NCBI GenBank assembly: GCA_010279815.1
Contig: QEOQ01000666.1
Location: forward strand, 1-18,329
DNA: 18,329 nucleotides
Reading direction: 5' to 3'
From: Brachionus plicatilis
Lineage: Eukaryota > Rotifera > Eurotatoria > Ploima > Brachionidae
Shown: one piece after another, positions 7,050 to 16,470 of the stretch
How the letters are laid out: the number at the start of each line of letters is the position of its first letter
Numbering within the stretch: the stretch's first letter is position 1
Notes under the pieces: generated by a model
Database searches by the model: none
Seen by the model: only the letters and a program-made list of their open reading frames with translations
Told to the model about the DNA's origin: nothing
Position numbers and translations under genes: made by a program

Positions 7050-8740
7050 GTTTAAAATATAGAAATAAAAAAAATAATATAAAATAAAAATATGATAAAA
7101 ATTTAAAAAATGAATCAAGGTACATGAGGTAATTAAAAGATTTAAAAGTGGACAGTTAAAGTTTTTTACGCGTGAATCACATTTTATATCTTTTTTGTGT
7201 TTTTAATTCTCATCCATGTTAAGAGTACAATCTTGACAATATAAAATAATAAAATATAAAAAATTAAATTAAATTTTAAAAAAACTTGCTTCTTCTTGTT
7301 CAGTTTTTTGGAGTTTATGAAAAAAATTTTGAATGGACTTTAATATTGGTTTCTAAATCTGAAAACAATAAAAATTGGTTTTGAATCTAGATAAAGCCTG
7401 TTAATATAAAATTGTAAAAATATTTAAGATAATAAACCTTTTATCGATATCATTAATATTTTTTTTGGAGGCATAAATACATAAAACAATTAGCAAATTA
7501 TTAGCGACCGTAAAATTAAAATTATTTTTTTGTGTAAAGGTTAAGTGTAATAATCGAAAAATGAATGATGGGATGAAGCGGAACAATAGATAACAAAGCG
7601 TATCTAATTTTGAGTTTTTTTTTATATATTCAATCTATAAACTTTTGTATAAATATAAAAAAAAACATAAACTATTCACCGCCAACTTGTTGTTTACATT
7701 CCACTTTATGGCAAAGTAAATATTGACTGATTTTGCGGTTGAAAATGTCAATTTTTGAGGAAAAGATAAAAGTTTTATTGCAATGTAAAAATGTGCTATT
7801 TATTAATTTTATTTAAAATTTAGTTCGCTCTATGACTCGAATTCATTAGAGATTTATAATCAACAAAATTAATTAGTTTCATCTAAGAGCAAGATTGGAA
7901 TCGCAGCTTGATCGAATTCATTTGGCGATTGTTTTCATTCTAAATCGGAGACCATTAGGATTTTAATGATTAATTTTCTACCTTTTGTTTTAGTTTTGCA
8001 GGCGTTTAAGAATGGAAATTTATTTAATTTTTTTTTCTCGGCCAGACTGGACCCTTGCTATGAATTAATTGTTTAGAAAAGCTCTTTAGAATTCGTCTAA
8101 TTTGCAAAAGCTTTTATTTATTATCTTTGGTTTAGCTAGTCCTAATTAAATGTTCTATTTTTTAAACTTTTTTTTTGTTAAACAGACAATAGGTTGGACT
8201 TAAATCCAAATACGTCACAAGATTAATTTTTGGATTTTTTTGACAAATCCTTAAGATGAAATTTCCAAGTGTCCAAAGATCACTTGACTTTTTTTCAAAC
8301 TTTTTGATGTTTAATAAATTTTTTCAATTGTTAAATAATGTCTCCTTTTAACTCAAATTGTTAATTATAGACAAGTCTCTGAGAAGACATTTTTGTCATC
8401 GAAAACTTGGTCAGAATTTTTTGAACGGATTTTTGATAGAAAAAGTTTTTAAAAAATAAAGATAGAATTAAAAAAATTAAAAAACTCAAAGCTTAGAAAA
8501 AGGATTATGGAATTTTTTTTAATATAGAATATATAAAGATAAAGAATAAATAAAATTGGTAATTTTGGTCTTTAAAAGTTCTTGTCTAATAATTAACTTT
8601 GGTTTTTAACTAATAATTTTAAAAAAAGAAAAAACTTAAACAGTTTTATTAATCTTATTTTCTAGCCACATTAAAGCAATTTGGACTAAAATAACTAACC
8701 GTTTTAATATTATGAAAAATTAACTGAGTCTTCTGAGTGT
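7050..8740. other. A/T-rich spacer, no gene seen
   Basis: Long A/T runs are interspersed with slightly less AT-rich stretches (about 7675-7760 and 7840-8160). No open frame with convincing composition or splice sites is visible. A 61-codon reverse-strand frame at 7401-7586 has no recognisable motif. Confidence 0.45.
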
Positions 8741-8742
8741 CA

Positions 8743-9004
8743 TAGTGCAATCGACTACAATCGATTGATAAAATTCAAAAATCAACTAAATTTTTTTAAT
8801 TGAAAATTCAAATCAAATTTAGGTAAAAATTTTATTCAGGGTATTAAATTTTAGTAATTCAAATTTATTTTAAAAAATTTAAACTGAGTATTTTATCCAA
8901 AAATTTCAAGTGATTTTAAATAAGTGTTGGCAATCGACTCCTATCAATTGAAAAAAATATTTCCTTTTAAAGTGAGTCGATTGTTGAAAATAGTTCCAGC
9001 ACTA
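8743..9004. mobile_element. TA-flanked small inverted-repeat element
   Basis: The left end is CATAGTGCAATCGACTACAATC. The reverse complement of the right end gives CATAGTGCTGGAACTATTTT followed by CAACAATCGACTCACT. The ends share CATAGTGC and then AATCGACT, with about a 19-base indel in between. A further GGCAATCGACTCCTATCAAT word lies internally at about 8930-8950. TA at both edges (8743-8744 and 9003-9004) suggests a Tc1/mariner-type MITE. It is non-coding and degenerate. Confidence 0.4.
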
Positions 9005-9893
9005 TGGGGAACATTTGAGTGTTCTAACTAAAAATTATCTTAGTTTAAAAAAATTAAAATTCTATTAAACGAATTTATTAATTTAAATTTAATTATCATT
9101 CACATTTTTCACATTATATAAAAGAATTATTGGTTTGCCATTTATTGGTCTTTTTAATTTTTTAAAATTTTTTAGAAGACAATTATAGTGAAACATGAGA
9201 AATTTTCATTAACAAAAAGCAATAATTGATTAAATTTTTTTATTTGAATTTTCAGGATATTGAAAGAAAAAAATGTTCTAATTTATTTTAAAATTTTTTA
9301 TCTAATGGTTGAGAATTTTTTCAAACATTGGTACGACTGAACCTTTTAAACGTAAAAATGGTAGCAAAGTTAATTCTTTAGAAAATCAATCATTTGATGA
9401 ATAAAATATTTTTATTTATTTTTCAAAATTTTAAGAGTATTATTTTAGACCATTTATATTCAAAAAAAAATCAAAAAAAATAAGCTGGCATATTTTAGCA
9501 TAGTCCATTTGCAGAAATTTTGCTCATAACCAAAACAATATGAGTAAATATTAAATAAATTTGTTTAAAGATTAAATTTATATAACTAATTTTGGACACT
9601 TTAAGATAATAGTTGAAAATTTTTTTTAAATTTTCTAATTAATTGGTTCAAGAAACTAATTATTAATTTAGTTTTACAAAAGCAGCACCATGATAAATTA
9701 TCTTAAAATGGGAAGCAACATGTCAGAATTATCAATTTATGAAATAAAATTGATCATTTTATTATTGCTATTTATCATTAACCAAACCATTAAATAGCTT
9801 AAGAAATAAATAATTTCTAATTATTTTTACATTTAATCTAAAAATTCTGAATTTAAAGTTCAATTTGTTAAAAAAGAATTTCCTTATCTCTAA
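9005..9893. other. A/T-rich spacer, no gene seen
   Basis: Homopolymer-rich A/T sequence without a usable frame, splice-like boundary or clear repeat. Confidence 0.45.
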
Positions 9894-10022
9894 GATAGAC
9901 ACAATAGGGTTACGAAAATTTTTCCTCTTAGACTTTCATCGGTATTTTCTAAAAATGAAAGAAGCTTTGAAATTTTTCGATACTCGTTTTTTTTATTCGC
10001 TCCAATGAGTGATATTGATTGA
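9894..10022 (+). pseudogene. Short coding-like fragment, unidentified
   Basis: A 42-codon open frame is less AT-rich than its surroundings. It reads through IFPLRLSSVFSKNE and RSFEIFRYSFFLFAPMSDID, ends at TGA 10020-10022, and continues as FILIGSEYF for 9 more codons before TAA. A TTCCTCTTAG acceptor-like site lies inside it. The mix of charged, aromatic and hydrophobic residues looks protein-like. It could be an isolated exon or a decayed gene or transposon piece. No family was recognised. Confidence 0.25.
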
Positions 10023-11018
10023 TTTATATTGATCGGTTCCGAATATTTCTAAGAATTTTCCAGGTTTTTCACAACCCATAATTTAGCTATTTAATTAATA
10101 CTTTTAGTTTCAACATTCTATTATTTACTAAATTTTTTTTTATTTTATTAAGTCCATGATAAAATTTAATTCCGAGTTAAATAAATAAAAATTGAATAAT
10201 AGAAATAAAAAAAACTAAATTTATTTGTTGAATAAATCAATTTATTGAAATTTATTAGTTAACTTAAAAAATTTTTTTGTTCGCCAATTAGTCCTAAAAT
10301 TTGTTTGTTTGAAAATAATTTTTTTTTAAAATTTTTCTCCTAGTATTAATAATTACATTTTACTTAGTTTCTAGTAAAAAAACTTTATCCCAAGAAGGAG
10401 CCTGTACCTCGCGTGTATTAAATTTTTAATCATATAATAATATATAGGTATCACATAAAATTATATTCAGTATGTTAATAGTTAAATGTCTGCTAATTAC
10501 TTTCTTTAATAGGATTCAAATAATTTAAATGGTAAAGGAAATGTTAAAAATATAAAAGGAAAATTAAAAAAAAACAAAATTAAATTTTATTCTATTTTTT
10601 TAAATATTATTTTTAAGTTTTTTTCCGGGTTATAGTTCTTCACTTTTTTTCTTTTTTTTATCAACTGATTCATAGCTAGTAAGTAGGTAACAGTCTAAAT
10701 TCCACAATGATTATATGCTGACATGTGTATTTATATATCATTAAAATAACAACAGCTTATCAAATAATAATTAGCTATATTTTTTCTGATCATATGTGGT
10801 TTAAGTTCTTTTTTAATTTTTAAAAAAAATTAAGGCATAATCTAATAAAAGTTGTTTTATATCAAATATAAATTTTTTTTAAATATCAGATAGAAAAGCA
10901 ATAAATTATTTTGAAGAAAAAAATTAAAATTAAATTCAGTGCTAAAAATAATTTATGGCATTTTAAATTGATTTTAGAATACACTAAATTGCCTAACCTT
11001 CTTTGACGATTTTTTCAG
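10023..11018. other. A/T-rich spacer, no gene seen
   Basis: A/T-rich sequence. The only recognisable item is a short CTGAAGGAGC-like core at 10393-10425 (AAGAAGGAGCCTGTACCTCG), possibly a third relic of the repeat at 2228-2290. The last 15 bases form the T-rich acceptor of the candidate exon that follows. Confidence 0.45.
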
Positions 11019-11193
11019 CTGTCAATTGAGAAGTATGTTGAAGCAGAGGTAATCGACTGGATGAAATTAAACTTTTCTGATTGATTATAGCCCACCTGTC
11101 GCATCGGATCTTAAATTGAATTATTGTTGATTTCTTTTTTAGTTGGTATTAGAAAGCGACCATCTCAAAAAGTTCTTAGCAGGTTCTTTTTAA
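11019..11193 (+). CDS. Candidate two-exon 3' gene fragment with 94-bp intron
   Basis: GACGATTTTTTCAG is followed by a 30-base exon, 11019-11048 (LSIEKYVEAE), then GTAATC, a 94-base intron ending TTTCTTTTTTAG at 11142. A second exon follows from 11143 (LVLESDHLKKFLAGSF) and ends at TAA 11191-11193. Splicing keeps the frame and gives a charged, helix-like peptide. Both exons are less AT-rich than their flanks, and the donor and acceptors match animal consensus. It would be the 3' end of a gene whose upstream exons are not obvious, or a relic. Family unknown; a 30-base exon is unusually short. Confidence 0.3.
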
Positions 11194-12880
11194 AACAAGT
11201 GAAAACTATTAATACAAAATTCATTATTCTTTTTTTGTATTGAAATGGCGTTGTGATATTATCAGTACAATTTGAACAAAAATATTTCCTTTTTGCTTTG
11301 AAAAATTAAAGATACAAAAAAAATTATATGTTGGACCTAAAAGAAAAAAATTAAAAATCAATAAGATCAAATTTTGATTATTGGTTGGTTTTATTTAAAA
11401 AAGAATTAAAGATGTTATTTTAAGAAAAAAGGGTAATATAGAAATTTGCACTAATTTTTTTACGAAATTTCACTTTGTTAAATTACGGTTTAAAAATTAA
11501 AAAATATTTAAAAATTTAATATGCTGAGTAAAGTTTTAAAGTTAAGTCTTTTAAGTTGATTTTTTTCGAAGAATTTTTACAAATCGTCTATCCGATTGAT
11601 AGTGACCAAACTAAATATTAGTTGCTATATATAAGTATCTCTTTGATTCTTTTTTTTGACATTTAATGAATTTTAAATAAATTTATCATTTTTCTGCTAC
11701 TTTAGATTAATCTGTCTAAAAATTGCTTCTTTTGTAATTGGGTTCAGAAATATCGAATATTATTTTTAATAAATAAATGTCTTAAATAAACAAAAAAACG
11801 GATAAAATAAAAAAAATTCGGAAAATAAATTAATACAAGTGTCAGTCTTTTTTGATTTAGATTATCTAAATTTTTTGGAAACATGAGTTTTTAAATAGAA
11901 TTCTATAATTTGTTTAAAAAAAAAATTTATTAATTTTCGATTTTATTAGCAAGACTAACAATTTTGAAAATAGCCCAAAAAAAATTTTTTAACTTTTTTT
12001 TTAAGTAATAAGAACTAAAATTTCTACAACTTTTTCAAATTGGCAAATCCGAGTATTAAAATGCGATTTAGGGCAAACATTTTTTTTCTAAAAACTTTTG
12101 TACCGAAAATTTAAAAAAAAATTGAGTAAGAATGTCAGAAATGAGTATTGAATTAAAAATTTTTTTTATGTTCATTTAAAAAAGACAAACAAAACTGGAA
12201 AATGTTTTTTTTAGCTGTATGTAATTTAAAAAATTTTAAAAATAAATTATTCTAAAAAATTCCTCAAAGATTAAATCTTTTATTTTTTTTTGTTTTCTCT
12301 CTTAGAAAAATTGTTCCAGTGTCTAGACTTTAGCATAAAAAAAAAGTTCATTTATTTCGCATGAACTAATGACGGAAGAGTTCACGTCAAATTACAGAAT
12401 TCTTCTCGATTGCAGAGACTTACTTCTTTTATAGTAAATAAGTTGTTTGGCATGATTTTTGACACTCTATTCGATCTATAATACCTTCATGAATAGATTT
12501 AACAAGTTTGTGTATGCATATCTAAATTAATTAAGAATATTTAAAAAAAAAAGAGATAAGAATCAGTGAAACTGTAATTTAATATAGACTTATTAGGGTT
12601 TTACAACCCAAATAGAGGTCATGTGATACTCTTTTTTTTAAGCCCTAGAGGATTGATTAATTCTAGATGAACAATGTAAGATAAGATAAGATTTGTTCAA
12701 TTGTTACAATTAAATCCGGATACGAGATTTTAAAATTTAGTTTAGCACTGACATTTTAGCATAAACTAAAAAAAATAATTTACAAATATCACTCTAGACC
12801 AACATTTTAATTAAATTTAAATTTTAGAAAATAAAATTAATTTAGATTATTTTATTAGAGACAGTGTCGATCATGTTTAT
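11194..12880. other. A/T-rich spacer upstream of the tincar-like gene
   Basis: The promoter and any 5' exons of the gene at 12891 would be expected here, but I cannot place a core promoter. The stretch at 12355-12440 is less AT-rich but has no frame. A tandem GATA-type cluster (AAGATAAGATAAGAT, about 12678-12692) lies 200 bases before the ATG and is a possible transcription-factor site. In such A/T-rich DNA it may be chance. Confidence 0.35.
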
Positions 12881-12890
12881 GTAGTGGAAG

Positions 12891-14756
12891 ATGTGCCTCA
12901 AAATTTGTAACTCAAGAAAGTGCTGCATATCGATATGGTCAAGCTGGTATTCTGTGCTAATTGTTTTGATACATGTGTTTCTAATTCATGATCGGATAGC
13001 TGCTATCCTGGATCTGAAGCAGACATTGGACCTGAACCCTCTGGAGCCCGCATCCACCATCAACAATTCAAATTTTCCCAGCCTATCAGTCCTGGAACCC
13101 AAACCCAGCCAAGAGTACACAGTCCGAGTTTGTTCAACATGTTTTTCCGCATTTTTCCTCATTCTTTTTTTTGTGTTTTCGAATAAAAAAATAGGCAACT
13201 TTTCCAATGACGGCGTAAAGCTGGGCCGGGATTTTTTTGGCGAAAAATTGCACCATCACCACACACACTTGGATTCAGCACAAAAAATAGACTCTTTTGA
13301 CTCAGTGTCGAGCATGGCGACAAAAAATGTCCCAACCTTTGCCGTCAAACACTTGGGCAAATTATTTTCGCTAATTTGGCGCCACTTTTTGCCAATAAAC
13401 TCAACGCTTCATCTCATGTCAATATTTTTTTTGCTAGTCCAAGACCTCATCTATCACCAAGAAGCGCTGGTCGCCAGAGAAATAAATTCTCTGCTGAACA
13501 CATCATGCCGCACTCAGAACTTAACCCAATGCTTGATCGACATCCTGGTGATGCTGAAAAGCGAGAACAGTGCCGAAACTCTGTTCCAAAATCCATTCCT
13601 AGTGCACATACTGACCAAATTCAAGCTCGAACTTATCAGCATCACTTTGGCCTATTTGAGCATCAGCATTCGCTACGGATCAGTTTTCTGGTACACCAAC
13701 AAAACACTTGCCTATGCCATATCCTCAATCGGTCTGTTCAACATGATCGAACAGCTTTTTCAATTGTACATACTTTTCTACATATCTAGACAAAACCTGC
13801 TTGGCAGTCTGTTCAGGGTGACAATGGTCGAGCACAGCCACCAGACACTGTTCATCAATGACCAGTTCAAGCTCTACCTTCTTTTCTCCTTTCTCAGCTT
13901 GTCAATTGTGTCAAGTTTAATTCCAATTTACTCATTCAGCTACTTGAAGTACAAGGAAAGATTTTTGATCGAGGAAAATTTGTTCATTAGAACAAGCTCG
14001 GGAGAAGGCGAGCAAAAAAAGTTGTTTGAGAAGGAAAAATTTTTGACTTCAGAATTTTTGGACTCTGCCGTGGACGTGAGCAGCGAAAAGAACACTTGTT
14101 TCAACTATTGTCCCCATTTGGTGGCCACATTGCAGCTGGTTGTCATCTGTGCGCTCAAACTGCCATTTTCCTATGACTTGATCATTTACTTTAATGTCTA
14201 CAAAGACCATGTGCTCATGGTGGCCATAATAAACGAGATCATGCACACCATAATCTTGCTTTTCATCTGGCTGATCCTTACTCTGAAGACCGAATGGCAA
14301 ATGCACTTGCGCACCTCCTTTTCCATTTGCCACTGGACCTACCATCTGAGACTGAGCGAGAAAGAAAAGGAAAAAGATGGTGTCAAGACAGTGTCTGCAA
14401 AAATAGATGGTGAGAGTGATTTTTTCAATTCAGAGACTTTGTACAGAAATGAGATTAGAAAATCGAGCCGCAATCTGCTCCAGCACAATCGAAATTCGGC
14501 AAGTGTGGTGCCGGCTTACGTTCGCCCGGAGAATAGACTCAACCGAATGTCCCAGCCAGCTTATTTAAGCTCGTCCACTCCGTCAAGTCGATTCACTATT
14601 CCCCAACTTGTCCACTCAAATATTGAGATTCCCATTCTCAAATCTCCAAGTTTAACCCAAAAAAGCTTTAATCAAAGTGTTCCGTCAAGTGCATACAATC
14701 AAACTGTGCTGTACCTCAAGCGACCACCTGCTAGTGAATATGAGAGTAGAGTATAA
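12891..14756 (+). CDS. Tincar (tinc)-like eight-pass membrane protein
   Basis: This 621-residue single open frame is markedly less AT-rich than its flanks. Hydrophobic segments lie at about 13-33, 80-97, 170-188, 243-265, 272-298, 325-349, 407-432 and 440-466, so about eight membrane passes. N-terminal SIWSSWYS, the NDGVKLGRD motif after segment 2 (residues 106-114) and the eight-pass layout suggest tincar, a Drosophila membrane protein of heart and eye development whose molecular activity is unclear to me. Sequons NTS (203) and NLT (210) lie in the loop before segment 4. A His run (121-126) and a Ser-rich cytosolic tail (about 467-621) follow the same reading. Drosophila tincar is much longer. 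TAG 12882-12884 lies just upstream in frame, so M1 is either the true start or close to a splice acceptor. The family assignment is from memory; the alternative is another multi-pass receptor. Confidence 0.8.
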   Translation: MCLKICNSRKCCISIWSSWYSVLIVLIHVFLIHDRIAAILDLKQTLDLNPLEPASTINNSNFPSLSVLEPKPSQEYTVRVCSTCFSAFFLILFFVFSNKKIGNFSNDGVKLGRDFFGEKLHHHHTHLDSAQKIDSFDSVSSMATKNVPTFAVKHLGKLFSLIWRHFLPINSTLHLMSIFFLLVQDLIYHQEALVAREINSLLNTSCRTQNLTQCLIDILVMLKSENSAETLFQNPFLVHILTKFKLELISITLAYLSISIRYGSVFWYTNKTLAYAISSIGLFNMIEQLFQLYILFYISRQNLLGSLFRVTMVEHSHQTLFINDQFKLYLLFSFLSLSIVSSLIPIYSFSYLKYKERFLIEENLFIRTSSGEGEQKKLFEKEKFLTSEFLDSAVDVSSEKNTCFNYCPHLVATLQLVVICALKLPFSYDLIIYFNVYKDHVLMVAIINEIMHTIILLFIWLILTLKTEWQMHLRTSFSICHWTYHLRLSEKEKEKDGVKTVSAKIDGESDFFNSETLYRNEIRKSSRNLLQHNRNSASVVPAYVRPENRLNRMSQPAYLSSSTPSSRFTIPQLVHSNIEIPILKSPSLTQKSFNQSVPSSAYNQTVLYLKRPPASEYESRV

Positions 14757-14800
14757 ATGTTAAATATGTTATCTATCTAAGTAATTTTGAATAAGAATAC

Positions 14801-14835
14801 ATTAAAATTTTTTGTAAGTGTTGTTTTTTTTTCTT
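14801..14835 (+). terminator. Probable poly(A) signal of the tincar-like gene
   Basis: ATTAAA at 14801-14806, 45 bases after the stop codon, is followed by a GT/T-rich stretch (TGTAAGTGTTG and a T run) as expected downstream of a cleavage site. An alternative AATAAA lies near 14914. Confidence 0.5.
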
Positions 14836-14984
14836 TAGAAATTTTTATATGATATTTTTTTACTATAAATTTATAAAAAAAATTTCTTTCTACACTTATT
14901 CTCCATTTAAATTAATAAATTATATTAATCCTTTGTTCAAATTGAGTATTTGATTTTTTGTCCAAACTTGCATAAAGTGTTGAT

Positions 14985-15262
14985 TTGACGCGATGGTCGA
15001 CGGCAGCAGCGTGGCCAGAGAGGGGTTGAGCGGGAGAGTGAAGTTGGGAGCAATTTTGTTCAAATAACACATAAAAAAACTTTTTCAAAATGAATATTGA
15101 AATAAAATTTTTTTTTAACAATAATCAACAAATTTTGTTAAAATTTAAAATATTCTAAAATTTCCTTAATTTATCATATTTTAATCGGATTTTATAAAAT
15201 TTTAACTAAATTGCTCTGCTCCAGATAAAAATTGCTCTCAACTTCACTCTCTCGGGCTGAGC
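14985..15262. repeat. GC-richer inverted repeat with tRNA-like head
   Basis: The left arm, about 15028-15058 (GAGCGGGAGAGTGAAGTTGG then GAGCAATTTTG), pairs with about 15227-15256, whose reverse complement is CCGAGAGAGTGAAGTTGAGA then GCAATTTTTA. Directly before the left arm, GCAGCGTGGCCAGAGAGG resembles the start of a tRNA-Ser/Leu (A-box GTGGCCNAG). A looser, partly similar sequence is found inverted at about 15385-15432. This could be a tRNA-derived SINE inserted twice head-to-head, or a MITE. No target duplication was found. Confidence 0.4.
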
Positions 15263-15431
15263 TCATCTTTTAAAAATTCTATTTGTTAAATATATCTTTT
15301 TTTTTTTTATTTTATTACTCGTAAATTATATATTTTTTTTCTAAATTCCATCTAATAAAATTTAATTTTCTTTAAAAAAATTTTTGTTCCGCTTCGAGCT
15401 CTCCCATTTGAAAATGTTTGGCTAGGCCGCT

Positions 15432-15578
15432 GGTCAAAATGAAAATAATTTTACATTTTTACATTTTCATATTTTTTGTGCAATATTTCAGAAAATAAAA
15501 AAAACTCTTCCAAATTATTTAGTTGCCAAAATTAAAAATATGAAAATATAACAAATGTAGAATTTTCTACATTTTGCC
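15432..15578 (-). mobile_element. Palindromic GGCAAAATGA MITE, copy 1 (about 147 bp)
   Basis: It starts GGTCAAAATGAAAATAATTT and ends ACATTTTGCC. The interior (GTGCAATATTTCAG, then TTCCAAATTATTTAGTTGCC) matches the copy at 17370-17560, with the central part in opposite orientation. The ends are inverted repeats of each other. Non-coding. Target duplication not evident. Confidence 0.5.
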
Positions 15579-16040
15579 TATTTCATAATATTACTTCTTT
15601 TTTCGTAAATTGTAAAAGGGCTAAAAAAAGTCTCTTTTTGCTTCTTTTCTTTTATTTTTTTAATTTAATTACTTCTAAAGCTTTTTGTCAGAAAAAATTA
15701 ATGCTTAAATTTTGGGGCATACAATTATCGTTCACCAGTAATATTTTTTTTTATTCACCAAAAAAATAAAGAATATCCCCAAAAAAATATAATGTAAGGC
15801 GAAACTCGATTACCAAAATTGAACACCTAATTCGTGTATTTTGCCGCAAATTTATTCTTAATTGACACCAAAAAATCACAATTCCCTGTGCAAATCAAAC
15901 CACCAATTCAAAATAGGTTTCTTAACCAAATTAATTTATACTTCACCAGTTCAATTTTTTATTCCCCAAAAATATTATAAATAGTATAATGTTATTTTAC
16001 CGCAAATCCTTTAAAAATCAATTGAAACTCAATCGATACG

Positions 16041-16280
16041 ATGACAAAAATTCAAGATAACACAGTATCGTCATCAAGTGAAAACGTACTTGTTTATCAA
16101 GATACTAGTGATGATGAAGATTCGGATATTGAATCCGAAACATTGCACAGAAAAAGGAAAAGAAGCAAAGGTCAAGTATACAACGTGCACAACAATTATC
16201 AATTATTTGATGAAGCTTTGGAAGATCTCAATAAAATAGGCAATTGGAGAAAACAACGCAAGCATTATACTATGGTATAA
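16041..16280 (+). CDS. Truncated MULE transposase N-terminal peptide (79 aa)
   Basis: The open frame encodes an acidic Ser-rich start (QDTSDDEDSDIESE, residues about 20-33), a basic HRKRKRSK nuclear-localisation-like stretch, and FDEALEDLNKIGNWRKQRKH, which resembles the beginning of the N-terminal zinc-binding/FLYWCH-like region of MULE transposases. It then runs into the deletion junction and stops. A TATA-like ATTATAAATAG lies about 60 bases upstream, so a short protein could be expressed. It cannot catalyse transposition because the DDE core is absent. Any repressor or decoy role is speculation. Confidence 0.5.
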   Translation: MTKIQDNTVSSSSENVLVYQDTSDDEDSDIESETLHRKRKRSKGQVYNVHNNYQLFDEALEDLNKIGNWRKQRKHYTMV

Positions 16281-16284
16281 TGCT
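16261..16284. repeat. Perfect hairpin at the transposase deletion junction, copy B
   Basis: AGCATTATAC, loop TATG, GTATAATGCT: two exact 10-bp arms. It replaces the different palindrome seen at the equivalent position of copy A (3737-3756). Confidence 0.75.
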
Positions 16285-16302
16285 GGTATAATGGATGGTT
16301 CA

Positions 16303-16470
16303 TGTAGATGGTAGATCAAGAATAACATTTGCATGCACTTGATTGGTATATCAAAAATTCAAAATATTCCTGGATGTGAAATACCATTATCAGTGAAAAA
16401 TATTCCTATCGGAGAAAAAAGAAAACCTGGAAGACCTGCAAAGGCAAAACAAGCCTTGATAGCTCAGTAA
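16303..16470 (+). pseudogene. MULE SWIM zinc-finger/AT-hook tail, broken
   Basis: The frame is shifted by one relative to the N-terminal peptide. It reads CRW, a TAG stop at 16312-16314 where copy A has TAC, then IKNNICMHLIG. The CKH of copy A is CMH here; the ligand Cys and His are kept. It continues without further stops through NIPGCEIPLSVKNIPIGE and the AT-hook-like KRKPGRPAKAKQAL to TAA 16468-16470. It has no start codon suited to separate translation. Confidence 0.65.

Noticed and set aside
7401..7586. 61-codon reverse frame (MFRFIPSFIFRLLHL...)
   Set aside because: A/T-rich composition equal to the surroundings; no motif or splice context.
12986..13207. Reverse-strand and other-frame reading frames inside the tincar-like gene (also 13376-13789 and 14049-14345)
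   Set aside because: Shadows of the long coding frame, with no independent signals.
14814..14838. GTAAGT...TTTCTTTAG looking like a tiny intron after the stop codon
   Set aside because: Only 25 bases, below any plausible intron size; better read as the GT/T-rich element downstream of the poly(A) site.
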